In this document: positions 47,750 to 57,220 of the stretch, one piece after another
Numbering within the stretch: the first letter of the stretch is position 1
How the letters are laid out: each line of letters starts with the position of its first letter
From: JALOAT01 sp041685115
Lineage (GTDB): Bacteria; Pseudomonadota; Gammaproteobacteria; Thiohalomonadales; Thiohalomonadaceae
Direction of reading: 5' to 3'
DNA length: 64,000 nt
NCBI GenBank assembly: GCA_041685115.1
Contig: JAWLGK010000020.1
Span: 3,820-67,819 of the forward strand
The notes under the pieces: generated by a model
Told to the model about the DNA's origin: nothing
Seen by the model: only the letters and a program-made list of their open reading frames with translations
Database searches by the model: none
Position numbers and translations under genes: made by a program

Positions 47750-47775
47750 CGTTTTCACTCGCGCGGGGTAACGTC

Positions 47776-48792
47776 GTGCAAGATCTCGAACAACTGGTGC
47801 AGCAGGGCCGCGAGGCGGTCCAGGCCGCCGCCGATCTCCAGGCGCTCGAACAGGAGCGCGTGCGCTACCTGGGCAAGAAGGGGCTCGTCACCGAGCTCAT
47901 GAAGAGCCTCGGTCAGCTGGCGCCGGAAGAGCGCCGCGATGCAGGCGCCGCCATCAACGCTGCACGCAATGCCCTGCAGGACCTGCTCGAAGCCCGCAAG
48001 GCCGAGCTGGAGCAGGCGGCGCTGGACGCCAAGCTGAAAAGCGAAACCATCGACGTGACCCTGCCCGGGCGCGGCCAGAGCGCAGGCGGTCTGCACCCTG
48101 TGACGCGCACCCTGGAGCGCATCGAGGCCCTGTTCGTGACGCTCGGCTTCGAAGTGGCGGAAGGCCCCGAGATCGAGGACGACTTCCACAACTTCGAGGC
48201 GCTCAATATCCCGGCCTCGCATCCCGCGCGCGCCATGCACGACACCTTCTATTTCGACGAGCACACGGTGCTGCGCACGCACACCTCGCCCATGCAGGTG
48301 CGCGTCATGGAAAAACGCGAGCCGCCGCTGCGCATCATCGTGCCGGGCCGCGTGTACCGCTGCGACTCGGACGTGACCCATTCGCCCATGTTCCATCAGG
48401 TGGAAGGCCTGCTGGTGGACGAGCAGGTGAGCTTCGCGGACCTGAAGGGCATCCTCGACGATTTCCTGCGCAACTTTTTCGAGCGCGACCTCGCGGTGCG
48501 CTTCCGCCCGTCCTATTTCCCGTTCACCGAGCCCTCCGCCGAGGTGGATATCCAGTGCGTCATCTGCGGCGGCAGCGGCTGCCGTGTGTGCAAAAACACC
48601 GGCTGGTTGGAAGTGCTGGGCTGCGGCATGGTGCACCCGGCGGTGTTCGGGCACGTGGGCGTGGACAGTGAACGCTACACCGGCTTCGCCTTCGGCATGG
48701 GCGTGGAGCGCCTGGCCATGTTGCGCTACGGCGTGAACGACCTGCGCCTGTTCTTCGAAAACGACCTGCGTTTTTTGCAACAGTTTCGCTAG
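47776..48792 (+). CDS. pheS: Phenylalanyl-tRNA synthetase alpha subunit
   Basis: 338 residues from GTG 47776. The ATG at 47734 lies in the terminator hairpin loop and is rejected. An N-terminal coiled coil (about 1-85) is followed by the class II core with motif 2 and GGSGCRVCKNTGWLEVLGCG, FGMGVERLAMLRYG. It pairs with PheT to charge tRNA-Phe. The partner gene is displaced 1.3 kb downstream by a repeat array. Confidence 0.96.
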   Translation: MQDLEQLVQQGREAVQAAADLQALEQERVRYLGKKGLVTELMKSLGQLAPEERRDAGAAINAARNALQDLLEARKAELEQAALDAKLKSETIDVTLPGRGQSAGGLHPVTRTLERIEALFVTLGFEVAEGPEIEDDFHNFEALNIPASHPARAMHDTFYFDEHTVLRTHTSPMQVRVMEKREPPLRIIVPGRVYRCDSDVTHSPMFHQVEGLLVDEQVSFADLKGILDDFLRNFFERDLAVRFRPSYFPFTEPSAEVDIQCVICGGSGCRVCKNTGWLEVLGCGMVHPAVFGHVGVDSERYTGFAFGMGVERLAMLRYGVNDLRLFFENDLRFLQQFR

Positions 48793-48827
48793 CGGCGTAG
48801 GAGCCCACACCGTGGGCGAATGTTTTC

Positions 48828-49976
48828 GTATCACGTTGCGAAGCTACGTGACATCTTCGAGGAATGTCACGTAGCCGCTGCGCGCCAACGTGACCTACGG
48901 CCGCGGGACACCGCCGCGCCAACATGGGCCAGCGCAACGTCGTAGGTCACGTTGCGAAGCTACGTGACATCTTCGCGGAACGTCACGTAGCCGCTGCGCG
49001 CCAACGTGACTCACGGCCGCGAGGCCACCGTTGCGCCAACATGGGCCAGCGCAAACGTCGTAGGTCACGTTGCGAAGCTACGTGACATCTTCGCGGAACG
49101 TCACGTAGCCGCTGCGCGCCAACGTGACCTACGGCCGCGGGACACCGCCGCGCCAACATGGGCCAGCGCAACGTCGTAGGTCACGTTGCGAAGCTACGTG
49201 ACATCTTCGCGGAACGTCACGTAGCCGCTGCGCGCCAACGTGACTCACGGCCGCGAGGCCACCGTTGCGCCAACATGGGCCAGCGCAAACGTCGTAGGTC
49301 ACGTTGCGAAGCTACGTGACATCTTCGCGGAACGTCACGTAGCCGCTGCGCGCCAACGTGACCTACGGCCGCGGGACACCGCCGCGCCAACGTGGAGCCC
49401 GGCGGGAACGTCGTAGGTCACGTTGCGAAGCTACGTGACATCTTCGCGGAACGTCACGTAGCCGCTGCGCGCCAACGTGACCTACGGCCGCGGGACACCG
49501 CCGCGCCAACGTGGAGCCCGGCGGGAACGTCGTAGGTCACGTTGCGAAGCTACGTGACATCTTCGCGGAACGTCACGTAGCCGCTGCGCGCCAACGTGAC
49601 CTACGGCCGCGGGACACCGCCGCGCCAACGTGGAGCCCGGCGGGAACGTCGTAGGTCACGTTGCGAAGCTACGTGACATCTTCGCGGAACGTCACGTAGC
49701 CGCTGCGCGCCAACGTGACCTACGGCCGCGGGACACCGCCGCGCCAACGTGGAGCCCGGCGGGAACGTCGTAGGTCACGTTGCGAAGCTACGTGACATCT
49801 TCGCGGAACGTCACGTAGCCGCTGCGCGCCAACGTGACCTACGGCCGCGGGACACCGCCGCGCCAACGTGGAGCCCGGCGGGAACGTCGTAGGTCACGTT
49901 GCGAAGCTACGTGACATCTTCGCGGAACGTCACATAGCCGCTGCGCGCCAACGTGACTTACGGCCGCTGACCGGTC
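48828..49976. repeat. Ten-unit tandem array (116-119 nt) between pheS and pheT
   Basis: The core TCACGTTGCGAAGCTACGTG starts at 48831, 48947, 49065, 49181, 49299, 49418, 49537, 49656, 49775 and 49894. Intervals are 116, 118, 116, 118, then five of 119. Each unit folds as a nested hairpin: outer arms GTAGGTCACGTTG/CAACGTGACCTAC, inner arms CTACGTGAC/GTCACGTAG. Short frames inside repeat with the array and look spurious. The flanks carry remnants of the GTAGGAGCCCAC family (48797, 49979). The 48793-50119 spacer holds nothing else. Confidence 0.95.
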
Positions 49977-50119
49977 ATAGGAGCCCACCCGTGGGCAGAT
50001 TCAGAAGTAGACGGCGCGGAATCGGAAATCACGGGCATAAGCCCGCCGCCGCCAAAACGAGGATAGAGGACGGCGCACTGCGCCCCGCGCGACCACCGGT
50101 TGCAACTTGAGGAAGAGCA

Positions 50120-52498
50120 ATGAAATTCAGCGAACAATGGTTGCGGGAGTGGGTGAATCCCGCCATTTCAACCCAGCAGTTGGCCGACCAGCTCACCATG
50201 GCGGGCCTGGAAGTGGATGCCGTGGAGCCGGTGGCGGGTGCGTTCACCGGGGTGGTGGTGGGCGAGATCGTCGAAGCCGTCCAGCATCCCGATGCCGACA
50301 AGCTGCGCGTCTGCAAAGTGGCGGTGGGCGAGGCCGAGCCCCTGCAGATCGTCTGCGGCGCCGCCAACGCCCGCGTCGGCCTGCGCGCCCCCACGGCCGT
50401 GGTCGGTGCGGCGTTGCCCGGTGACTTCAAGATCAAACGTGCCAAGCTGCGCGGCGTGGAGTCCTTCGGCATGCTCTGCTCGGCGAAGGAACTCGGTCTC
50501 GCCGAGGCCTCCGAAGGCCTGCTCGAATTGCCGGCCGATGCGCCGGTCGGTACGCTGCTGCGCGACTATCTGCAACTGGACGACAACGCCATCGAACTGG
50601 GCCTCACCCCCAACCGCGCCGACTGCCTGGGCATCATCGGCCTGGCCCGCGAAGTGGCGGTGCTGAACCGTATGGCCGTCACCGCGCCGCCCATCGACGA
50701 GGTCCCCGCAGCCATCGACGCAACCTTCCCGATCACACTCGAATCGCCTGCCGACTGCCCGCGCTACGTGGGCCGCGTGGTGCGCGGCGTGAACGCGCGC
50801 GCCGCGACGCCCGAGTGGATGAAGGAGCGCCTGCGCCGCAGCGGCGTGCGCAGCCTGGGTCCCGTGGTGGACGTGACCAATTACGTGCTGCTCGAACTGG
50901 GTCAGCCCATGCACGCCTTCGATCTCGCCAAGCTGAGCGAAGGCATCCGCGTGCGCCGCGCCCGCGCCGGCGAGACCTTGAAGCTGCTCGACGAGAGCGA
51001 GGCCAAGCTCGACCCGGACACGCTGGTGATCGCCGATGCGCGCGGCCCGCTGGCCTTGGCCGGCATCATGGGCGGCGATGCCTCGGCGGTGGGCGACGCC
51101 ACCACCGACATCTTCTTCGAGAGCGCCTATTTCAACCCACAGAGCATCGCCGGTCGCGCCCGCCGCTACGGCCTGCACACCGACGCCTCGCACCGCTACG
51201 AACGCGGCGTGTCGCCCGCATTACAGCGCGAGGCCTTGGAACGCGCCACGGCACTGCTTGTCGCCATCGCCGGCGGTCAACCCGGCCCGGTCACGGACGT
51301 GTGCAAGGCCGAACACCTGCCCGAGCGCGCAGCCATTCGCCTGCGCCGCGTGCGCAGCGAGCGCGTGCTCGGTGCGGCCATCGCCGATGCCGAAGTCGAG
51401 GACATCCTGACCCGACTCGGACTCACGCTGGAAACCACGGCCGACGGCTGGCGCGCCATCCCGCCGGCTTGGCGCTTCGATCTCGCCATCGAGGAAGACC
51501 TGATCGAAGAACTGGCCCGCATCCACGGTTACAACAGCATCGTCACCACCGCACCCATGGCGCCGCTCGGCATCATCGGCGCGGCGGAAGGCCGGGTGGA
51601 CGACGGCACGCTGCGCCGCGTGATGATCGAACGCGGCTACCAGGAGGCCATTACCTTCACCTTCGTGGACCCGAAACTCCAGGCCGTGCTCGACCCGGAC
51701 AACGCGCCCATCGCCCTGGCCAACCCCATTTCCGCGGATCTGGCCGTGATGCGCACCACCCTGTGGGCCAGCCTGATCCCGGCGGTGCTGCACAACGTGC
51801 GCCGTCAGCAGACGCGCGTGCGCCTGTTCGAGACCGGCCTGCGTTTCCTGCGCGAAGGCGACGAGACCACCCAGGAAAAGATGATCGCCGGTGTCGCCCT
51901 CGGCAGCCGCCTGGGCGAGCAGTGGGGGGCGCCGAACGCGCCGTTGGACTTCTACGACGTCAAGGGCGACGTGGAGGCGCTGCTGCGCTTCGTACGTCCC
52001 AGCGCATCGGTGGGCTTCGAGGCGGCGGTGCACCCGGCGCTCCATCCAGGCCAGTCCGCGCGCATCGTCGTGAACGAGCGGCCGGTCGGCTGGCTGGGCG
52101 CACTGCACCCCAACGTGGCCAAGGCCCTGGACCTGCCCGGGCGGACCCTGGTGTTTGAACTCGACTTATCGGTTTTCCGGCAGGGTTCGGTCCCGAAGTT
52201 CAGCGAACTCTCCAAATTCCCCGCCATCCGGCGCGATCTGGCCGTGGTTGTGGGACGCGACCTGCCCGCTGCACGCCTCGAGGCGGTGGTGCGCAAGGCC
52301 GCGCCCGAAACCCTACAGGAATTCCGTATCTTCGATGTGTATACAGGCGAAGGTATTGATTCCCGTAGCAAAAGTGTCGCGTTGGGCTTGACCTTGCAGG
52401 CGCATTCACGCACCCTAACGGACGCCGAGGTCGACGCGGCCATGGAAAATGTGGTCGCCGCACTGAAGACGGAGCTCGGCGCAACGTTGAGAGATTGA
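50120..52498 (+). CDS. pheT: Phenylalanyl-tRNA synthetase beta subunit
   Basis: 792 residues, GAGGAAGAGCA upstream. N-terminal tRNA-binding EMAP-like domain (VVGEIVEAVQHPDADKLRVC), B3/B4 editing region, B5, the class II-like core and a C-terminal ferredoxin-fold anticodon domain (FPAIRRDLAVVVGRDLPAAR). It is followed after three bases by ihfA. Confidence 0.97.
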   Translation: MKFSEQWLREWVNPAISTQQLADQLTMAGLEVDAVEPVAGAFTGVVVGEIVEAVQHPDADKLRVCKVAVGEAEPLQIVCGAANARVGLRAPTAVVGAALPGDFKIKRAKLRGVESFGMLCSAKELGLAEASEGLLELPADAPVGTLLRDYLQLDDNAIELGLTPNRADCLGIIGLAREVAVLNRMAVTAPPIDEVPAAIDATFPITLESPADCPRYVGRVVRGVNARAATPEWMKERLRRSGVRSLGPVVDVTNYVLLELGQPMHAFDLAKLSEGIRVRRARAGETLKLLDESEAKLDPDTLVIADARGPLALAGIMGGDASAVGDATTDIFFESAYFNPQSIAGRARRYGLHTDASHRYERGVSPALQREALERATALLVAIAGGQPGPVTDVCKAEHLPERAAIRLRRVRSERVLGAAIADAEVEDILTRLGLTLETTADGWRAIPPAWRFDLAIEEDLIEELARIHGYNSIVTTAPMAPLGIIGAAEGRVDDGTLRRVMIERGYQEAITFTFVDPKLQAVLDPDNAPIALANPISADLAVMRTTLWASLIPAVLHNVRRQQTRVRLFETGLRFLREGDETTQEKMIAGVALGSRLGEQWGAPNAPLDFYDVKGDVEALLRFVRPSASVGFEAAVHPALHPGQSARIVVNERPVGWLGALHPNVAKALDLPGRTLVFELDLSVFRQGSVPKFSELSKFPAIRRDLAVVVGRDLPAARLEAVVRKAAPETLQEFRIFDVYTGEGIDSRSKSVALGLTLQAHSRTLTDAEVDAAMENVVAALKTELGATLRD

Positions 52499-52501
52499 CG
52501 A

Positions 52502-52804
52502 ATGGCGCTCACCAAGGCCGAGATGGCCGAAAAGCTGTTTGATGAACTCGGGCTCAATAAACGTGAGGCCAAGGAGCTGGTGGAACTCTTCTTCGAGGAG
52601 ATCCGTTCGGCCCTGGAGCGTGGCGAGCAGGTGAAGTTGTCCGGGTTCGGCAATTTCGACGTACGCAAGAAGAGCCAGCGGCCGGGCCGCAATCCCAAGA
52701 CCGGCGAGGAAATTCCCATCACCGCCCGGCGGGTCGTGACCTTCCGTCCCGGCCAGAAGCTGAAGGCGAGAGTCGAAGCCTATGCTGGAACCGAGCAACA
52801 ATAA
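52502..52804 (+). CDS. ihfA: Integration host factor alpha subunit
   Basis: 100 residues; ALTKAEMAEKLFDELGLNKR and GFGNFDVRKKSQRPGRNPKT are HU/IHF signatures, with the intercalating proline in RPGRNPKTGEE. It bends DNA with IHF-beta. It is cotranscribed with pheT, as in E. coli. Confidence 0.97.
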   Translation: MALTKAEMAEKLFDELGLNKREAKELVELFFEEIRSALERGEQVKLSGFGNFDVRKKSQRPGRNPKTGEEIPITARRVVTFRPGQKLKARVEAYAGTEQQ

Positions 52805-53141
52805 CGAACTGCCGGTCATCCCGGGCAAGCGCTACTTCACCATCGGTGAGGTGAGCGAGCTGTGCAGTGTGAAGCCGCACGTCCTGCGCTATTGGGAGCA
52901 GGAATTTCCCCAGCTCAAGCCGGTGAAGCGTCGCGGCAATCGCCGCTATTACCAGCGTCACGACGTGCTGGTGATTCGCCAGATTCGCGCACTGCTGTAC
53001 GAAGAGGGTTTCACCATCGGCGGCGCCCGCCAGCGTCTCGAAGCGGCCAACACCAGCGAAGCGGCGCCAACCCCGCACGCGGAGATCCTGCGCGAGATCC
53101 GCACGGAGCTGGAACAACTCCTGGTGCTGCTGAAGGCGTAA
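52782..53141 (+). CDS. MerR-family transcriptional regulator
   Basis: 119 residues overlapping ihfA by 23 bases in another frame. The winged helix-turn-helix reads YFTIGEVSELCSVKPHVLRYWEQEFPQ, then RRGNRRYYQRHDV, followed by a short coiled coil. There is no cysteine-rich effector site. A MerR-like gene at this place after ihfA is conserved in Gammaproteobacteria; its target is unknown. Confidence 0.93.
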   Translation: MLEPSNNNELPVIPGKRYFTIGEVSELCSVKPHVLRYWEQEFPQLKPVKRRGNRRYYQRHDVLVIRQIRALLYEEGFTIGGARQRLEAANTSEAAPTPHAEILREIRTELEQLLVLLKA

Positions 53142-53222
53142 ATGCAGTTGTAAACCGCGCGTAGTCGTGTATCATACGCGCCTCACGCAAACGGCAGCTT
53201 CTGCCGTTTTCTGCTTCAAAAT

Positions 53223-53304
<82 letters not shown>

Positions 53305-53334
53305 TCCCACATGAAATCAATAGCTTGAACTGCG

Positions 53335-53364
53335 GCCAACCTGGAAAATGGTTGGCTTAGTTTT
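53335..53364 (+). terminator. tRNA-Pro terminator
   Basis: GCCAACC/GGTTGGC stem (53335-53341/53350-53356) followed by TTAGTTTT. A duplicate with a 9-bp stem (58656-58664/58668-58676) and TTGGTTTTT follows the second tRNA repeat. Confidence 0.8.
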
Positions 53365-53545
53365 GCCCATATTTTGTCCGTCCCTCATCTCCTTGTTTAA
53401 GCCTGCGGAATTGCCGATCAGTAGGCCACATCGGCGCTCGCCCTTCTTTTCGTTGTGATTCGAGGCGAGCGCGTGGCGCTCTCGGCAAGTCGGGTCGGGT
53501 TCAGGTCAGTTTTCCAATTTTTGCGAAACTGGCTAATCTGGCGCC

Positions 53546-53785
53546 ATGAGCACGATGAACATCTCTTTGCCGGATTCCCTCAAGTCCTTCGTCGATGCAC
53601 AGGTGGAAAGTCGGGGCTACGGTACGAGCAGCGAATATGTGCGCGAGTTGATCCGCAAGGACCAGGATCGGCAGCAACTGCCTGCTTTGCTGCTTGGAGG
53701 AAGCACTTCTGCCCCGACGACGCCGGCTTCATCGGCCTATTTCGATAATCTGCGTGGGCGCGTGCAGCGGCATGCCCGGAAGTGA
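53546..53785 (+). CDS. ParD-like ribbon-helix-helix antitoxin
   Basis: 79 residues. MSTMNISLPDSLKSFVDAQV then RGYGTSSEYVRELIRKDQDR is the CC2985/ParD-type antitoxin with RHH DNA-binding strand and toxin-wrapping C-terminus. The partner toxin gene overlaps by three bases but is decayed, so the antitoxin may be an orphan. Confidence 0.85.
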   Translation: MSTMNISLPDSLKSFVDAQVESRGYGTSSEYVRELIRKDQDRQQLPALLLGGSTSAPTTPASSAYFDNLRGRVQRHARK

Positions 53786-54086
53786 AGGCCAAGCTGGTCG
53801 TCTCGCGAGAGTTGGCTACGCGGGATGTCAATTAGGCCCATCACCCATTGCCGAAGAGTCAGTGCAGGCTTAGCTTTGTTGAAGTACTGGAACAAACCTC
53901 GACGCCTAGGTTTCCATCCTGCTCTACGCCCATGTTGGATTTGCTGGGGCTGCGTTTCTATCCCATGAGAGGGTATCCCTGCCTGGTTTTCGACATCGAG
54001 CGTGGAGATTCGTCGATGTCTGGCGCGTCTTGCACAGCGAGCGGGACATTCCGGCCTGGATGCGCGAGCCTGAGGAGCCTAGTTAA
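53782..54086 (+). pseudogene. Decayed ParE-like toxin
   Basis: GTG 53782 starts KAKLVVSRELATRDVN, then a TAG stop. Another frame resumes FVEVLEQT ... LDLLGLRFYPMRGYPCLVF, and after a one-base loss a third resumes DVWRVLHSERDIPAWMREPE. Together these are the pieces of a ParE/RelE-fold toxin. At least one stop and one frameshift make it inactive. Confidence 0.85.
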
Positions 54087-54106
54087 CGGGGCGGAACCCA
54101 CACGCC

Positions 54107-56464
54107 ATGACAAGCCGCGATCCCTTGGCAGCACTGCAGGCCGAAAATGCTCGCTTGATTGCACTCTTGGAGGAGCACGGCATCGAGTGGCGTGTCCCAA
54201 CAGAACCACCTGCTACTCCCATTTCTCGGGGGGCCTCCCAACTATCAACTGACGAGAAGATTGCGTTATTTCGCCGGCTCTTTCGCGGGCGCACAGACGC
54301 TTACCCACGTCGTTGGGAGAGCAAGATCACTGGGAAATCAGGTTATAGCCCAGTCTGTGCCAATGATGGACGCCCCGGGATTTGCGATAAGAACCGGGTC
54401 AAATGCTCACAGTGCGGTAACCGAATGTTGGTCCCGTTATCTGACAGGGTCATCTTCGACCACCTTTCCGGTAAACACACCATCGGGGTCTATCCGCTGC
54501 TGGCAAACGATACCTGCCACTTCCTCGCCGTCGACTTCGATGAGGCCGATTGGCAGGAGGATGCGAAAGCTTTCGTTCAGTCCTGCGACGAGTTGGGTGT
54601 GCCGGCGGCATTTGAGGTTTCACGCTCGGGTAATGGCGCCCATGCATGGATCTTCTTCGGGGGGAGTGCGCCGGCCCGGGAAGCTCGTCGCCTCGGCACG
54701 GCCATCATCAGCCATACCTGCTCACGCACACGGCAGTTGAATCTGCGATCTTACGACCGGCTCTTCCCGAATCAGGATTCGCTGCCCAAGGGAGGCTTCG
54801 GTAATCTCATCGCATTACCACTGCAAAAGACGCCTCGCGAGAACGGCTTCAGTGTGTTCGTCGATGCAGAGTTGCGACGGTATCCCGATCAGTGGGCGTT
54901 CCTGAGGTCGATTCGGCCGATGCAGCCACAGGACATTGAGCCCACGATCCTGCGGGCGACCGGGGGAGGGCACCCGCTGGATATAACCTTCGTCGAAGAG
55001 GAAGAGTTGGCGAATCCGTGGAAGCGGGTGGAGCCGCCACGCAAGCGGCTACCCGGTCAGATGCCAGCCGTTCTGAAAGTGACGCTGGCAAATCTTGTCT
55101 ACTTCGAAAAAAAGCAACTCGCTACAGCCTTGGCCAATCGCTTGATCCGTCTTGCTGCCTTTCAGAATCCGGAGTTCTACAAAGCGCAGGCGATGCGAAT
55201 GTCGGTCTGGAACAAGCCTCGAGTGATCGGCTGTGCTGAGAACTACCCGCAGCATATTGCCCTGCCTCGGGGTTGTCTCGACGCGGCCCGCGATCTCCTT
55301 CATGAGAATGGCATCCAGTGCGATTTGCATGATGAGCGATATGGAGGCGAATCGCTGGATATACGTTTCATCGGTACTCTCCGCGCAGAGCAGGAGGCGG
55401 CCGTCGACGCGATGCTGCGTCACGATGCCGGGGTGCTTTGTGCGCCGACAGCCTTCGGCAAGACGGTCACGGCCGCCGCGTTGATTGCCCGGCGTGGTGT
55501 AAACACCTTGGTACTCGTACATAGGACCGAACTGCTCAAACAGTGGCAGGAGCGTCTGCAGGCGTTCCTCGGTGAAAGCAAGGGGATGATTGGCACAATT
55601 GGCGGGGGCAAAGCCAAACTTTCCGGCAAGATTGACATCGCCGTGATGCAGTCGCTGTCTCGACAGGGCGAGGTTAATCCGCTGGTGGAGAACTACGGAC
55701 ACATTATTGTCGATGAGTGCCACCATTTAGGTGCCGCTTCTTTTGAGGGCATCCTGAAGAGGGTGCGAGCGAAGTTCGTGCTTGGACTTACCGCCACGCC
55801 GATTCGCCGGGATGGGCAGCAACCGATCATCTTCATGCAGTGCGGCCCGATCCGGTACACGGCAACGAGACTGACTACCGGACCACGTGAGCTTGAGGTA
55901 GTGCCCCGAACGCTTGGTAGACCCATCGACCTTGGGGCCGATGTAGGGATCCAGGAGGTATTTCGGCATCTTGCCAACGACCAGGGGCGAACGCATGCTG
56001 TCGCGGAGGAAGTGGAGAACGCCTACCTACGGGGACGCAAGGTGCTGGTGCTGACCGAACGCACCGAGCATATTGAGGCAATTCAGACCGAACTCAACGG
56101 AAAAGTGCCATCGTTTGTGCTCCATGGACGTATGCCTAAGAAGCAGCGGGCCTGCTTGATTGCCGAGCTCAATTCGCTGCCCCCGGATGCGCCGCGTGTC
56201 CTGCTTGCTACCGGAAAGCTTGTGGGAGAAGGATTCGACCACCCGCCCCTCGACACCCTGGTTTTGGCAATGCCCGTATCCTGGAAAGGTACGTTGCAGC
56301 AATACGCCGGCCGGCTCCACCGTGAGCATGCGACCAAGGCCGACGTGCGCATTTTCGATTTTGTGGATGTGGGCCATCCTGCATTGCTGCGAATGTGGGA
56401 GAAACGTCAGCGGGGGTATCGTGCGATGGGATACCGGATAGCTGAGTCTGAGCCACACGCCTGA
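54107..56464 (+). CDS. TOTE-type primase-helicase fusion
   Basis: 785 residues. The N-terminal half is an archaeo-eukaryotic primase-like domain: CSQCGNRMLVPLSDRVIFDHL, catalytic HFLAVDFDE (about 140) and SRSGNGAHAWIFF. The C-terminal half is an SF2 helicase with Walker A APTAFGKTVTAAAL (about 445), DECHH (about 540) and a motif VI in QYAGRLHRE. Such proteins are part of TOTE conflict systems, proposed to counter invading DNA. No nuclease domain or second component is visible. Confidence 0.85.
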   Translation: MTSRDPLAALQAENARLIALLEEHGIEWRVPTEPPATPISRGASQLSTDEKIALFRRLFRGRTDAYPRRWESKITGKSGYSPVCANDGRPGICDKNRVKCSQCGNRMLVPLSDRVIFDHLSGKHTIGVYPLLANDTCHFLAVDFDEADWQEDAKAFVQSCDELGVPAAFEVSRSGNGAHAWIFFGGSAPAREARRLGTAIISHTCSRTRQLNLRSYDRLFPNQDSLPKGGFGNLIALPLQKTPRENGFSVFVDAELRRYPDQWAFLRSIRPMQPQDIEPTILRATGGGHPLDITFVEEEELANPWKRVEPPRKRLPGQMPAVLKVTLANLVYFEKKQLATALANRLIRLAAFQNPEFYKAQAMRMSVWNKPRVIGCAENYPQHIALPRGCLDAARDLLHENGIQCDLHDERYGGESLDIRFIGTLRAEQEAAVDAMLRHDAGVLCAPTAFGKTVTAAALIARRGVNTLVLVHRTELLKQWQERLQAFLGESKGMIGTIGGGKAKLSGKIDIAVMQSLSRQGEVNPLVENYGHIIVDECHHLGAASFEGILKRVRAKFVLGLTATPIRRDGQQPIIFMQCGPIRYTATRLTTGPRELEVVPRTLGRPIDLGADVGIQEVFRHLANDQGRTHAVAEEVENAYLRGRKVLVLTERTEHIEAIQTELNGKVPSFVLHGRMPKKQRACLIAELNSLPPDAPRVLLATGKLVGEGFDHPPLDTLVLAMPVSWKGTLQQYAGRLHREHATKADVRIFDFVDVGHPALLRMWEKRQRGYRAMGYRIAESEPHA

Positions 56465-56494
56465 ACGCGCGACAACGACTCCACCGCGGTGCCG

Positions 56495-56902
56495 TTACGC
56501 TGCTCTGACCTCATCCAGTAGCTCAGGATGGCGATCGAGTACCTTGAGCAACTTCACTAGGGCCAAAGGCGGTTTGGTCTTTCCATTCTCATAGCGCGAA
56601 AAGGCGTTGACCCCGCCGCCAAAGATCTCTGCGGCCTCCTTCTGGTCAAGCGCGAGTTTCTTTCGCACGTGGGCAATGAACTCCGGATCGACAATCGACG
56701 CGTTCACCTGCTTGTTGAATTCCAGCATGGCCGCACTGGTGCACGCCGATTCGGCCATATCGAGCACGGCCTCGCCGCACGCCGGGCAGAAGCTGCCCGT
56801 TACGGCCGGAATGACGGTCGTTTCGCCCTTGTAGGTGTACGGAAGGTCGCGGGTGTCATGCACCAGGTCCGCTGCACCACAGGTGGGACATTTCATGTTC
56901 AT
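56495..56902 (-). CDS. mqsA: MqsA-family antitoxin
   Basis: 135 residues. Zinc-binding N-terminus with CPTCG and FCPACGE, and a C-terminal helix-turn-helix with AEIFGGGVNAFSRYENGKTK. MqsA neutralises MqsR and represses the operon. Its start overlaps the mqsR stop by four bases (56899-56902). Confidence 0.95.
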   Translation of the reverse strand: MNMKCPTCGAADLVHDTRDLPYTYKGETTVIPAVTGSFCPACGEAVLDMAESACTSAAMLEFNKQVNASIVDPEFIAHVRKKLALDQKEAAEIFGGGVNAFSRYENGKTKPPLALVKLLKVLDRHPELLDEVRAA

Positions 56903-57195
56903 AGCTCCTTGAAGGACACGATGAGCACGTCATCGATGACCGTGAGTTTCAGGTAGACCTCGCCGGCTGCGGTGGTAGGCCGGTAGACGTCTTGCCACAC
57001 CCGGTGGTCGGCGTGCGTAGTCATGCTCTTGTAGAAGTCGGCCGGCGTCAGCGCCATGACGATGCCGAGCATCCCCTCGAAGTTGAACCCGAGCGCCGCT
57101 CCACCCGTCAACGCCGACACGGTGGAGCGTACCTGACCTGCCTCGACCATGCCTTTGACGACCGAAAGCTTGCAGTGAGGCGTGCCTTTCTCCAT
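56899..57195 (-). CDS. mqsR: MqsR-family mRNA interferase toxin
   Basis: 98 residues, MEKGTPHCKLSVVKGMVEAG and DFYKSMTTHADHRVWQDVYR followed by VYLKLTVIDDVLIVSFKEL, very close to E. coli MqsR, a RelE-fold RNase that cuts mRNA at GCU. Toxin precedes antitoxin, as in the E. coli operon. It appears intact. Confidence 0.95.
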   Translation of the reverse strand: MEKGTPHCKLSVVKGMVEAGQVRSTVSALTGGAALGFNFEGMLGIVMALTPADFYKSMTTHADHRVWQDVYRPTTAAGEVYLKLTVIDDVLIVSFKEL

Positions 57196-57207
57196 GAGAC
57201 AAAAAAT

Positions 57208-57220
57208 AACCTAGTTGGTT
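57208..57220 (-). promoter_or_regulatory. Candidate MqsA operator
   Basis: AACCTAGTTGGTT, an AACC-N5-GGTT palindrome 13 bases upstream of mqsR. E. coli MqsA binds AACCT...AGGTT palindromes. Here one half lacks the inner matching base. The rest of 57196-57600 shows no gene. Confidence 0.55.

Noticed and set aside
47734..47775. ATG start for pheS
   Set aside because: It lies in the loop of the terminator hairpin; homologous sequence begins at GTG 47776.
48828..49976. Regular repeats resembling a CRISPR array
   Set aside because: The whole 116-119-nt period is repeated, including what would be spacers, and there are no cas genes.
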